Positions 35,894 to 46,680 of a stretch of DNA of 64,000 nt are shown here, piece by piece. A program made the translations under genes and the position numbers. The notes below the pieces were generated by a model, which searched no databases, was not told the origin of the DNA, and worked only from the letters and a program-made list of their open reading frames with translations. This DNA comes from Gnetum montanum (taxonomy: Eukaryota > Streptophyta > Gnetopsida > Gnetales > Gnetaceae). Where the stretch lies: assembly GCA_015680685.1 (NCBI GenBank), contig MNCI01013865.1, positions 890,726 to 954,725 of the forward strand. The letters are read 5' to 3'. How positions within the stretch are numbered: the first letter of the stretch is position 1; every line of letters begins with the position of its first letter.

Positions 35894-37081
35894 TGACGCT
35901 TGGAGGAATCAACTCGAGAAGTGTCGATAAAGAAGTGCAAAACACCACAAGCAACTTGATAGAGACATTGTCCTTTGCCACCTGGCTAGACGTCATCGTA
36001 CCATGTTCAATAGTACATAGGATTAGGGAAGTGAAATTTGTATTTGGTAGGGAAATGGAAACTGTAGGGATTGGGAACCAATGAAGGGCTCGTGTGTGGT
36101 GAAGAGGGTGTCCGGGTATGTGTGCAAGTCATGCTTATCTTCTTGGGATCAAAGCATGATGTGTACATCCTTTGGCGGTACAAGAATCTTGCTTGGTGTT
36201 CAAGAGATCTTGTTGGCATAACCAAAGCCACGTGACAATGTGTTGCATTCTTTGGAAGAACAAGGCCCTTGTTTAGTGTTTAGGGGGAACCTGTTGGTGG
36301 AGAGCCAAAGCCATGCAACGGGATGTTTCTTGATTGTTTTAGACATGAGCGTTTGCTTTAGAGGCAACTAAGCATTTTTTTTGTGCTCATGCTCAAATGC
36401 CATGTTGTGGGTTGCGACCACTTAAGAGTGGCGTAATATGAAACGGTATCTTCAATGTTTTGGGTTGTACTAGGTGTGTTCAGGATGTAACCAAGTAGGA
36501 AATGTTGAGGGATAGGTGGGACATGTAATGGGAGATGTACTAGTGAATGTCTTGATTTTGTCTTGCCACGTGTGTTGTGAACAACATCTCACCTTGCTAC
36601 TTATGATGAAGTGCATTCTTATACGAACACCTCTGGGTGTCATCCTGCAAACACAACCCCAAGAAGATAAGAAAACCATGAGTGAGTAAGTAAGCTTAAC
36701 TTAAACAGCTACTGATGAAACGAAGGCACCAGATGGGATTTCAGCCACTATATATGAATGGCACCAATGTTGTTAGAATTGGTTGATGGCGAGCAATGTA
36801 GCGGTGCTAATGAAGTTTGGATGCAGCCACAGATCAAGGTACCAGAGAGAAAATTGCTAGTTTATAGTTGTACCTGACTATCATGGGTTAGTTTTATGTC
36901 ATGACCCGTTGGACATTTCACGTTTAGTGTCGTGGTGGATGGTACATTACTAGTTTCTAGTCTTGACGGACCGTGAAGAGGCAAACCAGTTTATAGTCTT
37001 AGCGGAATCTGGCAAATGCGACTATGGCAGTTTACTGTCGTACCGGACGGGTGCTGGTTTATTGTCTTTGTGGACATTCTG
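35894..37081 (-). other. TatB 3' noncoding region
   Basis: No gene seen from 35894 to about 36850; two related blocks with CAAGGCCCTTG or CAAGAATCTTG and CTTGTTGG words lie near 36180 and 36260. From about 36850 to 37080 come spaced CTAGTTTATAGTC...GGAC motifs that grade into the 37-bp array. Confidence 0.6.
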
Positions 37082-37562
37082 TGGTATCAGTTTACTGTCA
37101 TGATGCTAGGATGAGCTGTGGTATCATTTTACCATCGTGATTCCAGGACGAGCTATCATATCAGTTTACCATCGTGATTCTAGGATGAATTTGTGGTATC
37201 AATTTACCGTCATGATGCCAAGACGAATATGTGATATCAGTTTACCGTCATGATTCTAGGACGAGCTGTAGTATCAGTTTACCATCATGATGCCAAGATG
37301 CGCTATGGTATCAGTTTACCATCATGATGCCAGGACGAGCTGTGGTATCAATTTACCATCATGATGTCAAGACGAGCTGTGGTATCGGTTTACCGTCATG
37401 ATGCCAGGACGAGCTGGGGTATCAGTTTACCGTCATAATGCCAGGATGAGCTGTGGCATCAGTTTACCGTCATGATGCCAGGACGAGCTGTGGTATCAGT
37501 TTACCGTCATAATGCCAGGATGAGCTGTGGTATCAGTTTACCGTCATGATGCCAGGACGAAC
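37082..37562 (+). repeat. 37-bp tandem array, about 13 units
   Basis: Units of the form GTATCAGTTTACCGTCATGATGCC-like sequence followed by AGGACGAGCTGTG repeat about thirteen times with a few percent variation, more uniform at the right end. The CAGTTTAC core is a member of the AGTTTAAGG motif family seen elsewhere in both Tat elements. The array stops 19 bases from the integrase stop codon. Confidence 0.88.
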
Positions 37563-37580
37563 GCGTACCTGAGTCCATAC

Positions 37581-38720
37581 TCAAATGTGGAATGGTTTCA
37601 AGAACAAGTGATTGGTAGGATTTGCAAGCTCATTCCCTTCCATATCAGCCAACTTGAATGCTCCGTTGTCGTATGCTTTGGTGACCAAGTAGGGCCCTTC
37701 CCAATTAGCTGAGAATTTGTCCAAGTGTTCCCGAATGGCCTTAAGTACATGGTCGCCTTCTTTGATAGGGTGCTTATGAACATCGTGCCAATGGCATTGT
37801 CGTTGTCATTTTTGGTACCATTCAATCTGATCGAGTGCACGTATGCGTTCCTCCTCCACCGAGTCCAAGTCAATGATGCGTAGGTCATTATTTTACCTTT
37901 CATCGAGGAGTCCAAAAAGTTTGATCCTTAAAGATGATACCTGTAATTCCAAGGGTAAAACAAATTCTGAACCATAAACAAGACTATATGGCATTTTACC
38001 TGTTGAAGTCCGATGCATGGTACGATAAGCCCACAGTGCGTATACCAGCTGCTCGTGCCATCTTTTCTTGCTTTGGGTAAGCATCGTTTTAAGTACTGTA
38101 ATGATGGTTTTATTTGTGGCCTCAGCTTGCCCATTGCTCTGAGGGTAGTAAGGGGATGAAAATGAGTTTTTGATCCCCAGACTTTCACAGAAAGTTTTGG
38201 TTTTGGCGTTGCTAAATTGTGGCCCGTTATCGGTGATGATGGTTATGGGGATGCCAAAATGGGTCACAATGTTTTCAAGAATGAAGTTGCATACGTGTTT
38301 AGATGTGGTTTTTCGAAGGGGAACAGCTTCTACCCACTTCATGAAATACTCTGTCGCGGTTATGATGAAGCTATGCCCTACAGAAGATGAGGGTGTTATT
38401 GGTCCAATAAGGTCCAACGCCCACTTTTGAAAGGGCCATGTGATTTGCACTGTATGCAACTCATTTGGTGGGACATGGATCAGATTACTATGTCTTTGAT
38501 AGGGACTGCATGTTTTAGCCTTGGAGAGATAGTCATACTCCATATGTGACCAATAATAGCCTAAGCATCTTATTTTCATTGCCATTGCTTTAGGTGCTAT
38601 ATGTCCTCCGCATAGTCCATCATGTACTTGCTCGATGATGGTTTGGGCATCAGCGCTACTAACGCATGTTAGTAGTATGCCTTCGTAGGATCGACGGCAC
38701 AATGTGTCCCCTACCAGTGT
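37581..38720 (-). pseudogene. TatB integrase
   Basis: A 269-codon open stretch (37893-38702) gives the zinc-binding HDGLCGGH with CSPYQRH (about 38480-38620), and the core with D in WALDLIGP (about 38415), D in ITDNGPQFS (about 38220) and E in GQAEATNKT (about 38125), that is, a complete D, D, E set. LVYGSEFVLPLELQV (37935-37980) leads to the C-terminal part in another frame (WEGPYLVTKA-like, 37680-37700), ending at the TGA at 37581-37583. The frame break near 37893 is the main damage. Confidence 0.87.
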
Positions 38721-39330
38721 ATATTGTTGAGAACGCTTTCATACCACGTCTTTTTGTGCATTCATTAGATATCGCGGTGTTTCACCGTGTAGAAGGTACT
38801 CTTTTATGTCGTCATACCATTCTACCACGTGTGTTGTACTAACGGATGTAATTGGTAATGTATCAAGAGTATCGGTTACGGGTTTAGCACAACTGATTAT
38901 GGAGCTTGGCAACATATGGAACATGTCAAGTGATATGTTTAGTGCTAGCGTGGCCAGTGCGTCTGCAATGGTATTGTCATTTCTGGAGACATGTTGCACG
39001 TCCATGTTTTCGAATTGCCTCATTAAGTGTTTGGCTAAGTCACAGTATGGTTGTAAATGTTGCGCTTTGCATTTATAAATATCTATGACTTGGTTCAAAA
39101 CCAGTTGTGAGTCTCCCTTGACCACTAGTCGTGTGATGTCTGAAGCTAGTGCTACCATGAGACCTCTAAGGAGACCTTCGTATTCTGCTATGTTGTTGGT
39201 ACAGTGAAAGTTGAAACGATAACCAAAGGGTCAGATCTCCCCGGAGTGATAGGTGATGATGATGGTAGCACTTCCCCCTCAAGAGGTGGATGCTCCATCA
39301 AAGTTCAAAACAGCATCATAGTCATCGAGT
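38721..39330 (-). pseudogene. TatB second RNase H (archaeal-like, aRNH)
   Basis: Reads LNFDGAST (about 39279-39302), IAEYEGLLRG (about 39170-39195), VVKGDSQLVLNQV (about 39085-39125) and NTIADALATLALN (about 38942-38980), giving the D, E, D, D acidic set. YKCKAQHLQPYCDLAKHLM (39020-39080) lies between. One stop separates the first motif from the rest. This domain places the element in the Tat clade. Confidence 0.82.
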
Positions 39331-39956
39331 ACTATGTCTATTGCACTCACATTTTCATCAGGGAACTCTGGCTCTATCGTTGCTTGATCATGCATTGGTG
39401 ATGCAGTCATTTGATTCGCTATGGCTTGACCCTTAATTGATGATTGCGCTATGTAGTGTAGATCAAACTCAGCTATCATGGCTTTCCAACGGGCTATTCT
39501 ACTTGACTCGTAAATGTTTCCTGTGATGACTCTGAGCACATTATCCTTGCAAATTATATTAACTTGGTTATGGAAGAGGTAATGTCGCCATTTTTTTAAG
39601 GAAAAGACCAGGGCTAGACATGACCTCTCCACCTCGTTATACTTCTTCTCATGGGCTACTAATGCATGGCTTAAGTAATAAACAGGAACTTCGGTTCCAT
39701 CATCTTATTTTTGACAAAGCATGGACGCGATTGACAAGTCCAAAGTGGCAAGGTAGATGTAAAATGGTTTATCATTTTGAGGTGGATAAACTGTGGGTAG
39801 TTGGATAAGTGTTGTTTTAATGTTATCAAATTCTTCCTGGCATTGTGGAGTCCATTCAAAATGGATGTTCTTGCGTAGCAAGTGGTTCATAGGTTTCAAC
39901 TTGTCCGTTAGTTTTTCTATGAAACGCCTGATGAACTGTTATCTACCTTGTAGACC
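39303..39956 (-). pseudogene. TatB first RNase H and RT connection
   Basis: The connection shows HLLRKNIHFEWTPQCQEEFD (about 39830-39890) and PPQNDKPFYIYLATLDLSIA. The RNase H has the acidic E in MERSCLALVFSLKKWRHYLF (39570-39632) and SSRIARWKAMIAEFDLHYIA (39440-39510). Short frame breaks and one stop occur. Confidence 0.8.
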
Positions 39957-40700
39957 TTAGAGTTCGATAAGGTTGCTAGGTGGTTTTAAGTTTGTTATGG
40001 CCTTAACTTTATCGGGATCTACTCGTATCCTTGCTTCCAAGGCTATGAATCCAAGCATTTTTCCTGTTTTGACTTCGAAGACACATTTCTTTGGGTTAAG
40101 TCTCAGCTCATATTTTAAACAACGCTTTAGTACTAGGTCAAGATCTTGTATGTGTTGTTCTGATGTCTTTGATTTAACCACGATATCATCCACATAGTCG
40201 TTGAGCGAGTGCAGTATGTAATCGCTAAAAATAAATGTCATTGCCCTTTGATATGTGGCCCCAGCGTTCTTGAGACCGAAGGGCATCATTGTGTAACAAA
40301 AGGTTCCCCATGGTGTCATAAAGGTAGTCTGGAGCTGATGCTCTGGGTTAATGCATATCTGGTTGTATCCTGAGAAGACATCCATAAAAGATAATAGGGC
40401 GTGCCCAGCGGTTGAGTCAATAAGTTGATCGATGCTGGGTAGGGGAAAATCATCTTTTATGGTTGCAACGTTGAGATCCCAGAAGTCAATGCATAAGCGA
40501 ATGCTTCCGTTATTTTTCGGGACAATGACCATGTTGGATACCCAATCGGCGTAATCGATAGCCCGAATGAAACCTACATGATAAAGTTTGGTGATCTCAT
40601 TGCGAACTGCCAATGCTACCTCAGGTTTAACCTTTCGTGCCTTTTGTTTTACTGGCCTCAATTTTGGATCAAGGATAATATTGTGCTAGATGATTTCAGG
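39957..40700 (-). pseudogene. TatB reverse transcriptase
   Basis: A 234-codon open stretch (39957-40661) covers fingers, palm and most of the thumb: DYADWVSNMVIVPKNNGSIR, LCIDFWDLNVATIKDDFPLP, LLSFMDVFSGYNQICI, PWGTFCYTMMPFGLKNAGAT, catalytic LNDYVDDIVVKSK (YVDD near 40190) and KMLGFIALEARIRVDPDKVK. All core motifs are intact; the stretch ends at a stop right after SNLIEL. The upstream frame continues into the pol extension with stops. Confidence 0.92.
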
Positions 40701-41136
40701 ATGTAACCTGGGCATGTCAGTGTAAGACCAAGCGAATGCTTTTATGTTGTCTTAAAGAACATCTTCTATGTCTTTGGCCAGTTGAGGTTGCAATAGTGTA
40801 CTTAATTTTAATATTTTAATTTCACCATCAGGCATAGCGATGGGGGTTTCAGTCAACGGGTCTTCAGTGATGCTATCGGCTTCTATGTCAAGAGATTTTG
40901 TCATACCTTTGTAGCTATCTAGCATTTTTTGTGTTCAGGCTATGATTGTGTCATCCATTCATGTACCTAAGTTGATGGAATTTATGTCGATTTCTCTTGT
41001 GATCTTTCCATATGATCCATCGATGATCAAGGGTGTGGATAAACGCTGACAATCCATCGAGCTTGTTCCTGCCAATAAACAGAGAGCAAAATGAGCTAAT
41101 AGGTGTTGTTCCATGTTCCTTGGCAATGTAAATCAT
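40701..41136 (-). pseudogene. TatB pol N-terminal extension, function unknown
   Basis: In frame with RT, with stops near 40688, 40755, 40938 and 40963, it reads SMDCQRLSTPLIIDGSYGKI, then DIEADSITEDPLTETPIAMP and DGEIKILKLSTLLQPQLAKD. It matches the TatA extension at 25279-25638. It ends near 41100, where the motif array begins, so pol has no upstream protease fused to it in the DNA. Confidence 0.62.
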
Positions 41137-41588
41137 GTGTACATGTACGATGGTGATTTATCGTCGCACCGGGATGCATGGCAGTTTAAGACCTTACCGA
41201 GCAGTGTGTGGCAGTTTAAGGCCTTACTGGGCCGTGTGTGGTAGTTTAAGGCCTTACCAGGCCATGTGTGGTATTTTAAGGCCTTACAAGGCTGTGTGTG
41301 GTAGTTTAAGGCCTTACCGAGCCGAATGTGAGCCGAATATGACAATTTAACGCCTTACTGGGCCGAATGTGACAGTTTGACGATGCCTAGTTGTCGTATA
41401 ATTTGCATTGGAGAGTTTGCGTTAAAATGTTCAGTATGGGCATCCGAAGTTGGTTTACGAGGGAATTAGCATGTGGTAGTGTTCATTTTGTTTTATATTT
41501 TTTTTCGTATTTTGTATTTTGAACAATTTTTAAATAAAATTAATAGAAATCAAAGGCGGCGACGGCAGCTGCGGGGTCGGCGCGGTGC
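41137..41588. promoter_or_regulatory. TatB spacer between pol and antisense gene, motif array B
   Basis: Six or seven 30-bp units of the form GTAGTTTAAGGCCTTACCGGGCCGTGTGTG (about 41185-41390), in tandem. GGCC and GGCC within a unit can pair. After about 41470 the sequence is T-rich, then GC-rich up to the TATA box. No coding sequence seen. Confidence 0.65.
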
Positions 41589-41596
41589 TATATATA
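41589..41596 (+). promoter_or_regulatory. TATA box of the TatB antisense gene
   Basis: TATATATA stands in a GC-rich setting, about 270 bases upstream of the first ATG of the + strand gene (41865), with no other promoter target nearby. The transcribed leader that would follow contains about five 30-bp repeats with AGCGTAAGCGTAGA and GCTCAAAC words (41640-41790). Confidence 0.6.
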
Positions 41597-41995
41597 GCGT
41601 AAGGCTGTCAGTTGTGAAATCAAACCGGAGCGTGAGCGTAAACATCAGCATAAGCATAGAAGCTCAAATCCCAGCGTAAGCATAGAAGCTCAAACCCCAG
41701 CGTAAGCGTAGAAACTCAAACCCAACGTAAGCGTGAGCGTAGAGGCTCAAACTTCAGCGTAAGCGTAAGCGTAGAGGCTCAAACTTCGACGTACAGGATT
41801 CAGCTCGGCGTGCGGGTTCGAACCTTAGTGTAAACCTATCAATTTCAGCGTGCAGGACATTGAAATGGGCAAGGGCAAGGAGGTAGAAGGCCAGGGGAGG
41901 AAGGGGCCTGACTTGACTTTTGCGGAGGAAAGTGAGGCCATGTTGTAGTGTTTTCCTAGGCCAAGGGTTCCATCGTGGCCTGGATCGGCGCATAG

Positions 41996-42520
41996 GTAGG
42001 CTCTAATCCTGCCTCTGTTAATTATTTTTCATCTGTACTTGTTATCTGGCGTAGATAGTCCGAGCAACATAGACAGTTTTGGTAGTGTAAAGGGTCTGTA
42101 CGCTGAGCGTAGGTCCGCAGCGTAGAGGGTCTCTACAGTGTACAACGTAGATGGTTTTAACAGTATATAGCGTAAACGATTTCCACGGCATATAGCGTAG
42201 ATGATTTCCACTGCGTAGACGATTTCCACGGCGTATACGCGTAGACGATTTTCACAGCATATACGCGTACACGATTTCTATGGTGTATACGCGTAGATGG
42301 TTTTCACAGCGTATACGCTGACGGTTTTCACAGTGTATACATTGAGCGTAAACGCGTAGATGGTTTTCATAGCGTATACGCATAGACGGTTTTCACAGCG
42401 TATACGCTAAGTGTAAACAGTTTGTAATTTTTTGAAGTATTGGCCTACAACATGGAATTTTGTTTTTCCATCTCGTTTTCATATATAGTTGATTTATCGT
42501 GGCATTCTGGTTACTTGCAG
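41996..42520 (+). other. Intron 1 of the TatB antisense gene, filled with TATACGC repeats
   Basis: Donor AG|GTAGG, acceptor TTACTTGCAG|G. From 42050 to 42420 it consists of irregular units such as CGTAGACGATTTCCACGGCGTA and GCGTATACGC, about 25-35 bp long. The same TATACGC words fill the TatB LTRs and leader. Confidence 0.75.
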
Positions 42521-42970
42521 GGATCCTGAGCCTTTCCTCTTGGTAGTTGAGCTGGTTGGAGTACTGGCATGGTTTGGGCCATTTAACACCGACGAACCTA
42601 CCCCTGATCTGACTATTGATAACAATGGGGTATGGTTCAGGGAATGGGCCTGTGAGTTCCTCGCCTTCATCCTAGACAGGTTCAAGGTAGTGATATGGTC
42701 ACACCTAAGCGAACAAGCAGCACGAAGCGTACTTAAAGCAATGTTGCCAGGATCTGCAAACGGCGTCATGGTCTTCATGGTGGACATTGACGAGGGACCG
42801 CTTGTGATCGAGGACGGTCCCTCTGGCGGGCCTAGATCTACTTGCCCGTTAGAGCGCGTGTGGGACCTATTGCCACGAGGGCCTGACTATCTCAATAACA
42901 CCTTATTTCTAGCTACGCGTGCACACACGTTATTTCAGAACCCTCCTAGCACAGTGTACCGGGTAGAGAG
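42521..42970 (+). other. Exon 2: NIF/FCP1-like (HAD fold) domain, catalytically changed
   Basis: A 150-codon open exon. FLLVVELVGVLAW stands where NIF/FCP1 proteins have hhhDhDxTL; WFREWACEFLAFILDRFKVV followed by IWSHLSE matches the RPG-hxxFL-xxxxFxhhhWS block; LERVWDLLPRG and NNTLFLATRAHTLFQNPPST match the K/R and the ...NTLhhDDSP...NPPxT block. The nucleophile Asp, the second Asp and the later DD pair all read otherwise (E/V and A/T), so phosphatase chemistry is not expected. TatA exon 2 shows the same pattern and also lacks the Asp residues. Family call inferred by eye; a structure or profile search would settle it. Confidence 0.6.
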
Positions 42971-45900
42971 GTAAGATCATTTAGTTTGTTATTTCTATTT
43001 TTTTTTGTCGTTTAGTGTTTTCCCCCGTTCTGTTGACCGTACTTTTGCAAGCCCCAAGTTAACCAAGATGGGACAAGCGTCAATGATGATGGGCTTACAC
43101 TGGCTCATACTGCTTTAGAGACATTCATGGTGGGTCCCACCCTTCGCGAAGCTGTATTAGCTCAAACCAAGGGTGACATTGTTCATTTCCATAAATGGTT
43201 TTCTAGGGCGTTTACACAATGCACGGCTCGCGGCTGGCTGCATGGAGATTGGTCACGTAATGGACTAGTTTTCCCTCGTGACGCTAACTTGGGTTCTAGC
43301 ACCTTGAAGTCCACAACTGAAGGTAAGTGACAATATTTCCTAGATGCTTTAGTGTGTTTGTTCGACTACTGGTGGTCATACTGATGTGATGGTTTCAAAT
43401 TGTGTTTACAGTTGATGTCCCTCCCGGTGGAGATCCTGTTATGACAAGATGAACTGAGAGTACCCTGTCGATGAAGTTTGGGGAGATCAGCAAGGCACAG
43501 CGATGGTTGTGCACCAATGCCCCGCCATCTATTGTCTGTTGTTTGGATGATGCCAGCCTCATGGAGTTATTTACAACCCCGAGCCCTGATGTGTCCATAG
43601 CTGAAATGATCAGGATTGTTGATTCATTCGACAAGTTCGTCTCCTACTACAACACCTGTATTAAGGGTGTCAAAATAGTTTTCCATCTGTCAGCTGAGTT
43701 CTTTTCAGACTTGTTCGGTGTACCGATAGATGGCGTAAATGTGGTTTTGGACAGGGTGCAGAAAGAGCTTCATAAGGTGTGTGAGTTAGAAGACTGGTTG
43801 GGCATTGTCAACGGCTCCAAGGGATTCCCTATGCAGGGGACATCAAAGGTGGTGGAAGTTAATGAATTGTATCCCCTATTTCGGGCACGGGTGTTTCCTA
43901 AATCCCTATCCTAGGTGAGGAGTCTTGGGGTGGAAGCTGTGCGCATCATGCGAACCATTTTAGAAACTGGGATGCGTTATAATTGGGCTCAATTTTTGTT
44001 GTCGGGCCTTCATAAGGAGATAGTGCGATTGCGTTCAAACGTTGAGGCGCAGTTCCATTTTACATTTTTATTCTTCGCTGGCTATCTACGTCGCTTGGCC
44101 GAGTTTCTAGTGGTTCATGCGGATAATACATATGTTCTACGAGATCGTACTCAATTATCTCGCCCGTGAATTAATCATTTGTTCGAGATAGCTGAATCCC
44201 AAGATGCACTTGAGGGGATTGATGAATCTGTGTCCATCACGACAAAAGTGTCATCTGGTACTTCAATCCATACACCAGAAGTGTGGGGTTGGAACTAGAC
44301 GATGTGCCCTATACTGCAAAGAGAACTAAACGTGTCATCAAGGAGACCATTGGAAAAGCCAAGTCGAAGCTCCTGAAGCGTGAACGCTCAACAGAGGTGG
44401 CCTCAAATGTGGAAGAGTCAAGGGTGAAGCGAATACGGTTCAAAATGCCTATTCAAGGTAAGTTAGCTTGACGCACTTATTGCATTATCCTTTTCATCTT
44501 ATTCATAATTTTCATTTTGACCGCTTACATGCAACTAATGCCTTCAGACTTGACTCGAGAAGTGAGGAGACAGGAGTTAGAGACCATTATCAAGGAGGAA
44601 GAAGCTATGATGGACTTAATAATTAAGGAGGAAGAGGTTGGCAAGGATCAGGTAGAAGGGACGGAGGAGCTAGCAGAAGACACCATGGAGACAGAACTGG
44701 TCGATGACCAGGGTGGTGTTGATGAAATGTTCAGTAGCTTCCTTAAGGGAAGATTGAACCTTGGTGACCCTCCAAACCCGGAAGGGGATAGAGAACATGG
44801 TATATTTCCTTTTGTTTTATTGTGTTGCTTTGTGAATCATTGTTTCTATGGTGTTTTACTTTTATATTTTTATCCCTTCTAGACGAACGTAGGATAATTT
44901 CTACGATGCGGTTGGAAGTGCCTATGAAGGTGGCTCCCCCTGAAATGCCCCCTGAGGCTAGTCCACCTCGTACTCGTAGAACATTTTCTTGGACCAAGAT
45001 GCCAAGTAAAATGGATTTCATGACCAGTATCGTCGACGAGGTGGTCGAACGTATTTAGGAAGCTCACCCTAAGATAGGTACAAATGTTTCGAGTCTTTTA
45101 CAACTTTCGAGTTTCACATCCCTTTTTTGTCGTCTAATGTTTAATGCCTGTTCTTTTTGTGTGCGTAGGTGCCAAGCTGAAGTGGGATCCATCTGAGACC
45201 ATTAACATTGAAAGTTTGCCTACATTACCCCAAGAAGTTGAACATATACCAAGGCCAGTATATGACGAGGTGGCGGAAGGTCTTGTACATAACGCCAAAT
45301 CGCTTTGGACCTATAGGCATTCCATCGAACAGTTATGGTTGCAAATCCAAGCAAAGGAAAAAGAAGTTTCTGAGTTATCAGTTGAACGTGATGATCTCAA
45401 GGCTCGGTATGAGTTCGCCTCAACTAGATTAACAGGTGATCATTCTCGACGAACCTATGAGATCACTTATACTATATATTGGAACCTACTCAATCGCAAC
45501 GCGTCACTGACCCGAAAACTAGCAGATCGTAAGGCCCAGGTAGATCTACTAAACCTCAAGTGCCAGGATTGGAAGGCTTTCACTTCCAAGGTGCGTAAGT
45601 GGGGTCAAGATGAGAAGAACCACAAGAACCATTACAACAAATCATTGAAGGAAGTATCCATAGAAAAGCATCAGCTTGAAATGTTTGTAGAGGGTCTGGG
45701 TCTACGCTTTGCATTTTATACCTTTGCTAAGAATACAACTGTTGAGATGGAATCGCCTACTAGGATAATTACGACCGCTTCTGGGGAGGTCTCTATAGGT
45801 GAATTCCCCTTGAAACGTCCTACATGGTCGGCTGTTGATAAGGGTAAGGCCTTGGCAAACATCGATCTAGGCCTTGATGGGACCGACTGGGCTAACGTCT

Positions 45901-46150
45901 CAGAGGAGGAAATTCTCCGTCAACTGGAATTCGGTTTAGGGGGGTCCCCTTCGGTAAGCATTTTGTTGCCATGAAATTCATTCGCTGAGTAATGTTTGGG
46001 ATTTTTCTCCTTTGTTCTTGTGTTGATTATCTCTTTTGTATTTTACAGGGTCATAGCGACGAAGATGTTCAAGAAGCTGGCCCCAATGGAGTAGGGACTC
46101 ATGATGCTGGTGGGTCTAAAGGGGATGACCCTCCCGTCCCTGATGTTTAA

Positions 46151-46680
46151 TTTTTGCTTTGAAATTATTCGGGCTCACATTTTTACGTGAGTCATAAATT
46201 GAATTAATAAAATCAGTTAACTCTTGTACTTGTATATAATTACATGTATATATATATTTCTACATATATTTTTTGTTGTGGATTTTTAGTTTAAATGTAA
46301 ACACGACATGGCAATGTAAAATGTTTTGGTTTTTTTTGTAGTTTAAGTGTAGTGCACGAATGTAATTATAAGCGAAGGATAATTGCGAAAATTGTTATTG
46401 ACAACACGACAATGTAAGCGTAAATTCGAACAATGAACTGGAATTTGGGAGAAAAACAAAATGTAGGTAGATGATCTAGTTTAAGGCCATTTCAGGCCAC
46501 ATGCACTAGTTTAAGGCCATTTCGGGCCATGCGTAAGTGAGGGAAGTTTCAAGTGACAAGGGTTGATTTCTTGGTAGACCAACCATTTTTGATCGTGGTT
46601 AGTTTTATGTCATTGCAAACATGATAGTTTAATGTCGTTCCGGACTTGAATGTCATTTATTGGTTTAGTAGTTTTTTGAT
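46151..46680. promoter_or_regulatory. TatB spacer after antisense gene: poly(A) signal and motif array C
   Basis: AATAAA at 46206-46211, 56 bases after the stop codon, is the likely poly(A) signal of the + strand gene; T-rich sequence follows. Four AGTTTAAGGCCATTTCGGGCC-type words lie at about 46478-46640. The gag-protease frame of the - strand ends near here. Confidence 0.65.

Larger units (their letters stand above)
41865..46150 (+). pseudogene. TatB antisense gene: eight exons, NIF/FCP1-like domain plus coiled coil, about 1,080 codons
   Basis: Opposite in strand to all retroviral genes of TatB. Exons by splice sites and frame: 41865-41995, 42521-42970, 43051-43322, 43412-44457, 44548-44799, 44883-45077, 45169-45953, 46049-46150 (TAA). 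All introns are GT-AG except that intron 2 ends AA. Codon phase is kept across every junction. Exon 2 has the NIF/FCP1-like segment; exon 3 QVNQDGTSVNDDGLTLAHTA; exon 4 IKGVKIVFHLSAEFFSDLFG and helical LLSGLHKEIVRLRSNVEAQF; exon 5 is acidic; exon 7 is coiled-coil-like. Damage is modest: in-frame stops near 41940, 43450, 43912, 44167 and 45055, and a frameshift near 44280. TatA holds a homologous gene with the same exon order. Function unknown; the fold of exon 2 is inferred from motifs only. Confidence 0.75.

Noticed and set aside
37082-37562. CRISPR-like array
   Set aside because: Units are contiguous without unique spacers, and the setting is a plant retrotransposon.
41589-46150. Reading the antisense unit as an ordinary host gene that TatB happened to surround
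   Set aside because: The target duplication and both LTRs enclose it, and TatA carries a homologue at the same internal position, so it belongs to the elements.
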